Shown here piece by piece: positions 4,523 to 8,538 of a stretch of 8,538 bases of DNA. Every line of letters starts with the position of its first letter. Within the stretch, counting starts at the first letter, position 1. Source of the stretch: Myxococcota bacterium (lineage in GTDB: Bacteria > Myxococcota > Polyangia > GCA-2747355 > JAKLHH01); contig JAKLHH010000262.1 of assembly GCA_022710245.1 (NCBI GenBank), positions 1-8,538 on the forward strand, written 5' to 3'. The notes under the pieces were generated by a model. That model was not told where the DNA came from and ran no database searches. It saw nothing but the letters and a program-made list of their open reading frames with translations. The translations under genes and the position numbers were made by a program.

Positions 4523-6511
4523 ATGGCCCACCTGCAGCTGAACAGCTACTTCGGGCCTTACTACCTGCTCAAGCTCATCGCCGTGGGTGGTATGGCCGAG
4601 GTCTACCTCGCGCGCACCAAGGGGCTCGCCGGCTTCGAGAAGCAGCTCGCGCTGAAGGTGATCCACCCCGACTACGCCGACGACAAGAGCTTCGTGCAGA
4701 TGCTCGTCAACGAGGCGAAGATCGCGGTGGGGCTCAACCACCACAACATCGCCCAGACCTTCGACCTCGGCCGCATCGCCAACTGCTGCTTCATCTCGAT
4801 GGAGTTCGTCGACGGGATGGACCTCTTCCAGCTGCTCAAGAAGCTGGCGGAGCAGGAGCGCGCGCTGCCGATCGAGGCGGCGGTCCTGGTGGTGCACGAG
4901 GCGCTCTGCGGGCTCGAGTACGCGCACACCAAGGCCGACGACCAGGGCAACCCGCTGAAGATCATCCACCGGGACATGAGCCCACAGAACATCCTCGTCT
5001 CGCGCCACGGCGAGGTGAAGATCGTCGACTTCGGCATCGCCAAGGCCGCCAACCTGACGACCAAGACGCGCGCTGGCGTGATCAAGGGCAAGCTCGTCTA
5101 CATGTCGCCCGAGCAGGCGTGGGGCGACCCGGTGGACCACCGCACCGACATCTTCAGCTGCGGGATCGTGCTCTACGAGGCGCTGACCGGCGGCTCGCTG
5201 TACCTGGAGAAGAACCCCGTCAAGCTCCTCGAGATGGTGCGCAAGGCCGAGATCCGGCCGCCGTCCTCGCGCCGCCCCGAGGTGCCCGCCGAGGTGGACG
5301 CGCTGGTGATGCGCGCGCTCTCGCCCCGCCCGGCGGACCGCTTCCAGACCGCGCGCGAGTACGCGAGCGCGCTCTCCGACTGGCTCCGGCGCGCCGCGCG
5401 AGCCGACCGCGATCCGCGCCGCGGGGCGCCTGGCTACACCGCGGAGGAGCTCGGGCAGCTCGTCGAGGAGGTGCTCGGCGACGAGTCCGGCGCTCGCGAG
5501 GCCTCGCCGCGCGACTCCGGCGCGCGCCAGCGGAGGCCGACCCTCGGCCCGGCAGCGGCGGCTGCCGCCGCAGCCCAGATGGCGCGCGACGACTTCGCCG
5601 TCGGCGAGCACAGCATCATCTTCTCCGCGGAGGACATGCTCGCGAGCAACCCGAGGCTGCCCGGCCACGCCGAGGCGATGAAGGCAGCCGCGGCGCCGGC
5701 CCCGGCCGCGCCCGCGCGGCCCCTCGCCCGCCTGCTGCTCCTGGAGAACTCCGACGCGAAGCCGTTCGAGCTCGGGGACGAGTTCGTGATCGGACGCTCT
5801 GGCGACCTGCGCCTGGGCGACGCGCGCGTCTCCCGCCGCCACGCGCGCATCTTCCTCGTCGAGAACACCTACTCGATCGAGGACCTCGGCAGCGCGAACG
5901 GGACCTTCCTGAACGAGGAGAAGGTCCTCAGCCCGACGCGGCTGCGCGGCGGCGACATGATCCGGGTGGGCCCCTTCGAGATGCGCTTCGTCGTCGAGGA
6001 GCCGGCGCCGGAGCCCGCGCAGGCGGCTCCGCCGGAGCGCTTCGAGCACGACCAGCCCACGCCGCTCGAGCCTCTCCCCGAGCTCCCGGCCGAGCGGTCG
6101 CCCGCGCGACCGCCCGCGCCCCCGCCCGCGCCCCCGCCGCTGCCGCCCCCTCTGCGGCCGCCGCCGGTCGCGCCGTCGCCGCCGACCCCCTCCTCCGCCG
6201 ACGCGACCGAGGGCCGCTCACCGGCTGCGCATCCCCTCGACGGCGTCCGCCTGGCCGTCACCCTCGGCGCCGAGAGCCTCAGCCTGCCCGTCGGTGACTC
6301 GCTGCCGCTCGGCCACAGCCTGCTGATCGGCGGCGCGCGGCTGGCGGGCGAGACGGCGACGCTGGTGCGCCGGGGGGAGTCGTACTTCGTCGAGCCGGTC
6401 GCGGGCGGTCACGCGGTGCTGCTCAACGGCAAGCCGGTCGTCGCGCCCACCGCCGTGCGCCTGGGGGACACGCTCCAGGTGGGACCGCTCAAGCTCCAGC
6501 TCGTCAGCTGA
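4523..6511 (+). CDS. Hanks-type Ser/Thr protein kinase with FHA and degenerate FHA-like domains
   Basis: This gene encodes 662 residues. ATG 4523 follows AGGAG by five bases. Residues about 13-290 are a complete eukaryote-like kinase: glycine loop Ala-Val-Gly-Gly-Met-Ala-Glu-Val (20-27, first Gly replaced by Ala), Lys45, Glu64, His-Arg-Asp 149-151 with Asn156, Asp-Phe-Gly 169-171, an activation loop with Thr179/180/182, and Ser-Pro-Glu 195-197. All catalytic residues are present, so it should phosphorylate Ser/Thr. A linker with a nine-Ala run follows. Residues about 402-492 are an FHA phosphothreonine-binding domain with Gly-Arg-Ser 424-426, Ser-Arg-Arg-His 437-440 and Asn-Gly-Thr 459-461. 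Residues 493-572 are Pro/Ala-rich. Residues 573-662 resemble a second FHA fold without its binding residues. No membrane helix is present, so unlike PknB-type receptors it is probably cytoplasmic. Autophosphorylation read by its own FHA is a likely control mechanism for this family. It meets the sigma gene tail to tail. Confidence 0.95.
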   Translation: MAHLQLNSYFGPYYLLKLIAVGGMAEVYLARTKGLAGFEKQLALKVIHPDYADDKSFVQMLVNEAKIAVGLNHHNIAQTFDLGRIANCCFISMEFVDGMDLFQLLKKLAEQERALPIEAAVLVVHEALCGLEYAHTKADDQGNPLKIIHRDMSPQNILVSRHGEVKIVDFGIAKAANLTTKTRAGVIKGKLVYMSPEQAWGDPVDHRTDIFSCGIVLYEALTGGSLYLEKNPVKLLEMVRKAEIRPPSSRRPEVPAEVDALVMRALSPRPADRFQTAREYASALSDWLRRAARADRDPRRGAPGYTAEELGQLVEEVLGDESGAREASPRDSGARQRRPTLGPAAAAAAAAQMARDDFAVGEHSIIFSAEDMLASNPRLPGHAEAMKAAAAPAPAAPARPLARLLLLENSDAKPFELGDEFVIGRSGDLRLGDARVSRRHARIFLVENTYSIEDLGSANGTFLNEEKVLSPTRLRGGDMIRVGPFEMRFVVEEPAPEPAQAAPPERFEHDQPTPLEPLPELPAERSPARPPAPPPAPPPLPPPLRPPPVAPSPPTPSSADATEGRSPAAHPLDGVRLAVTLGAESLSLPVGDSLPLGHSLLIGGARLAGETATLVRRGESYFVEPVAGGHAVLLNGKPVVAPTAVRLGDTLQVGPLKLQLVS

Positions 6512-6512
6512 G

Positions 6513-6535
6513 CCCTGCCCGAGGTCAGGGCGGGG
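6513..6535 (+). terminator. GC-rich hairpin after the kinase gene, no T-run
   Basis: CCCTGCCC (6513-6520) pairs with GGGCGGGG (6528-6535) around a seven-base loop, eight pairs including one G-U in the + strand RNA. It starts directly after the kinase TGA (6509-6511). On the minus strand the wobble becomes a mismatch, so it suits the kinase transcript better than the sigma transcript. The lack of a following T-run makes intrinsic termination uncertain. Confidence 0.35.
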
Positions 6536-6545
6536 AGGTCAGGGC
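6521..6545. repeat. Short tandem duplication at the sigma gene 3' end
   Basis: GAGGTCAGGGC is found at 6521-6531 and 6535-6545, a 14-bp period. The right copy contains the sigma factor stop codon (6539-6541). It looks like a small local duplication in the 27-bp gap between convergent genes. Confidence 0.45.
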
Positions 6546-8290
6546 CGCCGCACGCGGTTCGCGGTGCGGACGGCGACCTGGATCTTGCGGATCGCGCGCG
6601 CCTGGATCTGCCGCACGCGCTCGCGGGTGATGCCGAGGTCGCGCCCGACCTCCTCCAGGGTCTGCGGGGGACGGCCGTCGAGGCCGAAGCGGCGGCGCAT
6701 CACCTCGCGCTCGCGATCGCGGAGCGACGACATCGCCTTCACGATCTGCTCCCACTGGCCCTTGTTGCTGACCTCCTCGAAGGGCGAGGGCGCCTCCTTG
6801 TCGGAGATCAGCGTGCCGAGCTCGGTCTCGCCATCCTCGCCGACGGGGAGCTCCCAGCGGAGCGTCTTGCGCGAGGCCTCCATGATCTCGACGACGCGCT
6901 CGACCGGGATGCCGAGGCGCTGCGCGAGCTCGTCGGTGGTGGGCTCGCGGCCGTGCTCCATCACGTGGCGCTGGCTCTCGCCGACCAGCCGCCGGATGGC
7001 GTCCCGGATGTGCACGGGCAGGCGGATGGTCCGCGTCTGGTTGGCGATCGCGCGAGAGATCGCGTGGCGGATCCACCAGGTGCCGTAGGTGGAGAACTTG
7101 TAGCCACGCCGGTAATCGAACTTCTCCACCGCGCGCATCAGCCCGAGGTTCCCCTCCTGCACCAGCTCGAGGAAGGGGAGGCCGCGGTTCACGTAGCGCC
7201 CGGCGATGTGCACGACCAGCCGCTGATTGGCGAGCACCAGCTCGTCCTTCGCGCGCTGCGCCTTGCCCTCGGCGGCGAGGATGCGGGCGCCCACCCGCTC
7301 CATCCGCTCGTTCGAGGCGCCGGCGCGCTTCTCCAGCGTACGGATGCGGCGGACGGCGTTCTTCAGGCGACGCAGCTGATCGCGCAGCGCCGGGTCACCG
7401 AGCGCCTCGTCCTCCTCGGGCCGCCCGACGGTGCGCAGCAGCCGCCTCAGCTCCGCCAGCGACCGGCCGGTGGCGCGCTCGACCTCGCTCACCGCCTCGC
7501 GCGCGTCCTCCAGCCGGACGGCGAGGCCCTTGACCCGCGCGATCACGCGGCGCAGGTAGAGCTCCCGGAGAGGGATGCGGCGCAGGAGGTCCAGCATCGC
7601 GGCGCGCCCGGCCAGGCGCTGCTGCTGCTGCTCGCCGCGCGCCTCCTCGGTGTGCTCCTCGCCCGCGAGGCGCTCCTCGAGCCGGCGGGTCTCGCCGGCC
7701 AGGCGCTCGAGCTCAGCGAGGATCTCGAGCAGGTTCTCCTTGGGCGCTACCGGCTCCTCGCCGGGCGGGAAGGGCTCGGCCTCCAGCGGATCGAGGGCGT
7801 CTCGCTCGGGCGCCTCGAGCCGGCGCAGGAGCCGGACCATCTCCTCGCGCGCGACCGCGGTCTCCAGCGCCGCGCAGATGGCGTCGAGGCGCCCCGCCTC
7901 GAGCCGCTTCGCCGCGTCCACCTCGGCGCGCCGGCTGAGCAGCGGCACCTGACGGAGCTGCCGCATGTAGATCGAGACCGGGTCAGCGCCAGGCCCGGAG
8001 GGCTCCACCTCCGCCTCGCCGATCACCGCCTCGCTCTCACCCTCGAGCGGCGGCTCGGCTGCCTGCGCCTCGTGCCCCTCGCCCTGCCCCTCGCCCACGA
8101 TGTCGATGCCGAAGCCGGAGAGCTCGCTGAGGAGCTCGTCGATCTCCTCGGCCGACTGCGTCTCCGGGCCGTGGTAGATGATGTCGTCCAGCGTGACGAA
8201 GCCCTTCTCCTGGGCCAGCCGGACCAGCTCGTCTGCCTGCGCGCCGCCCTGCTGCTGCTTCGCTCCTTGCTTGGAACCCTTCGAGGCCAT
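6539..8290 (-). CDS. RpoD/SigA-family sigma-70 factor (primary or group 2)
   Basis: This gene encodes 583 residues, a subunit that directs RNA polymerase to promoters. Region 1.1 is at about 18-70 ([16 protein letters not shown]). Region 1.2 is at 103-133 ([10 protein letters not shown]). A charged non-conserved region covers about 135-340. Region 2 is at 347-430, with [10 protein letters not shown] and Thr-Arg-Thr-Ile-Arg-Leu-Pro-Val-His. Region 3 with the 3.2 finger is at about 431-510, and region 4 at about 520-570. The region 4.2 helix keeps Thr-Arg-Glu-Arg-Val-Arg-Gln, the -35-reading residues. Two oddities stand out. His409 and Ser412 occupy the places of E. coli Gln437 and Thr440. The usual C-terminal Leu-Arg-His-Pro...Leu-Arg-Ser-Phe tail is replaced by a short basic one ending Arg-Arg-Pro. 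Region 1.1 and the long insert favour a primary factor; the oddities favour a group 2 paralogue, so no symbol is given. ATG 8290 follows GGAGG. Confidence 0.93.
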   Translation of the reverse strand: MASKGSKQGAKQQQGGAQADELVRLAQEKGFVTLDDIIYHGPETQSAEEIDELLSELSGFGIDIVGEGQGEGHEAQAAEPPLEGESEAVIGEAEVEPSGPGADPVSIYMRQLRQVPLLSRRAEVDAAKRLEAGRLDAICAALETAVAREEMVRLLRRLEAPERDALDPLEAEPFPPGEEPVAPKENLLEILAELERLAGETRRLEERLAGEEHTEEARGEQQQQRLAGRAAMLDLLRRIPLRELYLRRVIARVKGLAVRLEDAREAVSEVERATGRSLAELRRLLRTVGRPEEDEALGDPALRDQLRRLKNAVRRIRTLEKRAGASNERMERVGARILAAEGKAQRAKDELVLANQRLVVHIAGRYVNRGLPFLELVQEGNLGLMRAVEKFDYRRGYKFSTYGTWWIRHAISRAIANQTRTIRLPVHIRDAIRRLVGESQRHVMEHGREPTTDELAQRLGIPVERVVEIMEASRKTLRWELPVGEDGETELGTLISDKEAPSPFEEVSNKGQWEQIVKAMSSLRDREREVMRRRFGLDGRPPQTLEEVGRDLGITRERVRQIQARAIRKIQVAVRTANRVRRP

Positions 8291-8294
8291 GAGG

Positions 8295-8299
8295 CCTCC
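8295..8299 (-). promoter_or_regulatory. Shine-Dalgarno deciding the sigma factor start
   Basis: The minus strand reads GGAGG four bases before ATG 8290. This selects the short form over the in-frame TTG at 8389, whose extra 33 residues are Pro/Arg-rich and precede region 1.1 without family support. Confidence 0.6.
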
Positions 8300-8347
8300 A
8301 TTCTGGGCCAAGTCGGCGGCGAAGACCACAGCGGAATTGGAGCGGCG

Positions 8348-8363
8348 CCGCCCAGGTGGGCGG
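8348..8363 (-). terminator. GC hairpin between an upstream gene and the sigma gene
   Basis: CCGCCC (8348-8353) and GGGCGG (8358-8363) pair perfectly around a four-base loop, within the 115-bp gap 8291-8405. It begins 42 bp after the stop of the leftward gene at the window edge. No T-run follows on the minus strand. It may reduce readthrough into the sigma gene. No convincing promoter hexamers were found in this gap, so whether the sigma gene is transcribed alone or with its upstream neighbour is open. Confidence 0.3.
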
Positions 8364-8405
8364 TCGGGCGGAGCGGCCGCGGCCAGCAATCGTCGCCGCG
8401 CGGGG

Positions 8406-8538
8406 TCAGCGCGCGCGCAGGGAGACGACGGGGAGCGTCACCTCGACCACGCCGCCGTCGCGGCCGATCAGCGCGACCGGCGCCTGACGGGTGATCAGCT
8501 GGCGCCCCACCGAGACATCGACGAAGACGACCTCGGGG
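8406..8538 (-). CDS. 3' end of an unrecognised leftward gene
   Basis: The minus strand is open from the window edge to TGA (8408-8406), giving the last 43 residues; the start is outside the window. The sequence alternates hydrophobic and polar residues ([18 protein letters not shown]), as in a small beta-rich C-terminal domain, and ends Leu-Arg-Ala-Arg. Third positions are nearly all G or C. I cannot assign a family from this piece. It precedes the sigma gene on the same strand with a 115-bp gap, so co-transcription is possible but not shown. Confidence 0.6.
   Translation of the reverse strand, partial: PEVVFVDVSVGRQLITRQAPVALIGRDGGVVEVTLPVVSLRAR

Noticed and set aside
4580..4606. Kinase glycine loop with Ala in place of the first Gly as a sign of a pseudokinase
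   Set aside because: Lys45, Glu64, Asp151, Asn156 and Asp169 are all present, and Ala-x-Gly-Gly-Met-Ala-Glu loops are common in active kinases of this bacterial group.
4511..6049. Leftward open frame of 512 codons across the kinase gene
   Set aside because: The kinase frame holds every catalytic motif. The antisense product is a Val/Leu/Arg/His-rich shadow without motifs.
7616..7633. CTG/CAG microsatellite-like run in the sigma gene
   Set aside because: It encodes only a short Gln run in the non-conserved region and is too short to suggest phase variation.
8300..8305. CAGAAT on the minus strand as a -10 box of the sigma gene, with C at -12 as its own His409 would predict
   Set aside because: Transcription would start two or three bases before the ATG and remove the good Shine-Dalgarno, and no fair -35 lies upstream. 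It is tempting but too weak.
6953..8494. Rightward open frame of 513 codons across the sigma gene
   Set aside because: It is antisense to conserved sigma regions and has only shadow-type composition.

Overview
The window is very GC-rich, with G or C at nearly every third codon position in the genes. It encodes a cytoplasmic Hanks-type Ser/Thr kinase with an FHA module, a large RpoD-family sigma factor, a bacterial arrestin-like protein and a Cys-rich secreted protein. This mix suggests a free-living deltaproteobacterial or myxobacterial-type genome (Myxococcota or a relative). No 16S, tRNA or universally diagnostic gene is present, so the assignment is inference. I saw no insertion sequence, phage gene, CRISPR array or tRNA.

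Layout from left to right: (1) 1-534 (+), the 3' end of a Cys-rich, probably secreted protein. (2) 535-703, a gap that can fold as two nested stem-loops. (3) 704-1093 (+), a small exported or membrane-anchored protein. It converges with (4) a leftward cluster: 4362-3313 (signal peptide, exported beta-rich domain, three C-terminal membrane segments), 3213-3016 (a 65-aa unknown) and 2951-1107 (a two-lobed arrestin-like protein with an extra C-terminal module). (5) 4363-4522, a divergent promoter region. (6) 4523-6511 (+), a Ser/Thr kinase with one intact FHA domain and one apparently degenerate FHA-like domain. It converges with (7) 8290-6539 (-), an RpoD-family sigma factor with regions 1.1, 1.2, a long non-conserved region, 2, 3 and 4. 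(8) 8538-8406 (-), the 3' end of an unrecognised gene.

The kinase and the three-gene leftward cluster share one 160-bp control region. A good sigma-70-like promoter, flanked and overlapped by a 10-bp direct repeat, faces the kinase. A TATACT box followed by a strong Shine-Dalgarno faces the leftward cluster. A functional link between kinase signalling and the exported/arrestin cluster is possible but rests only on this shared region.

The most distinctive signals are as follows. The sigma factor has His and Ser where E. coli sigma-70 has Gln437 and Thr440, the residues that read the first -10 base, while its -35-reading helix is intact. Its C-terminal tail also departs from the family. The kinase ends in a second FHA-like domain that lacks the phosphothreonine-binding residues. 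The leftward cluster pairs an arrestin-like protein with an exported three-TM protein. An exact 12-bp direct repeat abuts the arrestin start, where no Shine-Dalgarno is visible. None of these alone proves a new system.
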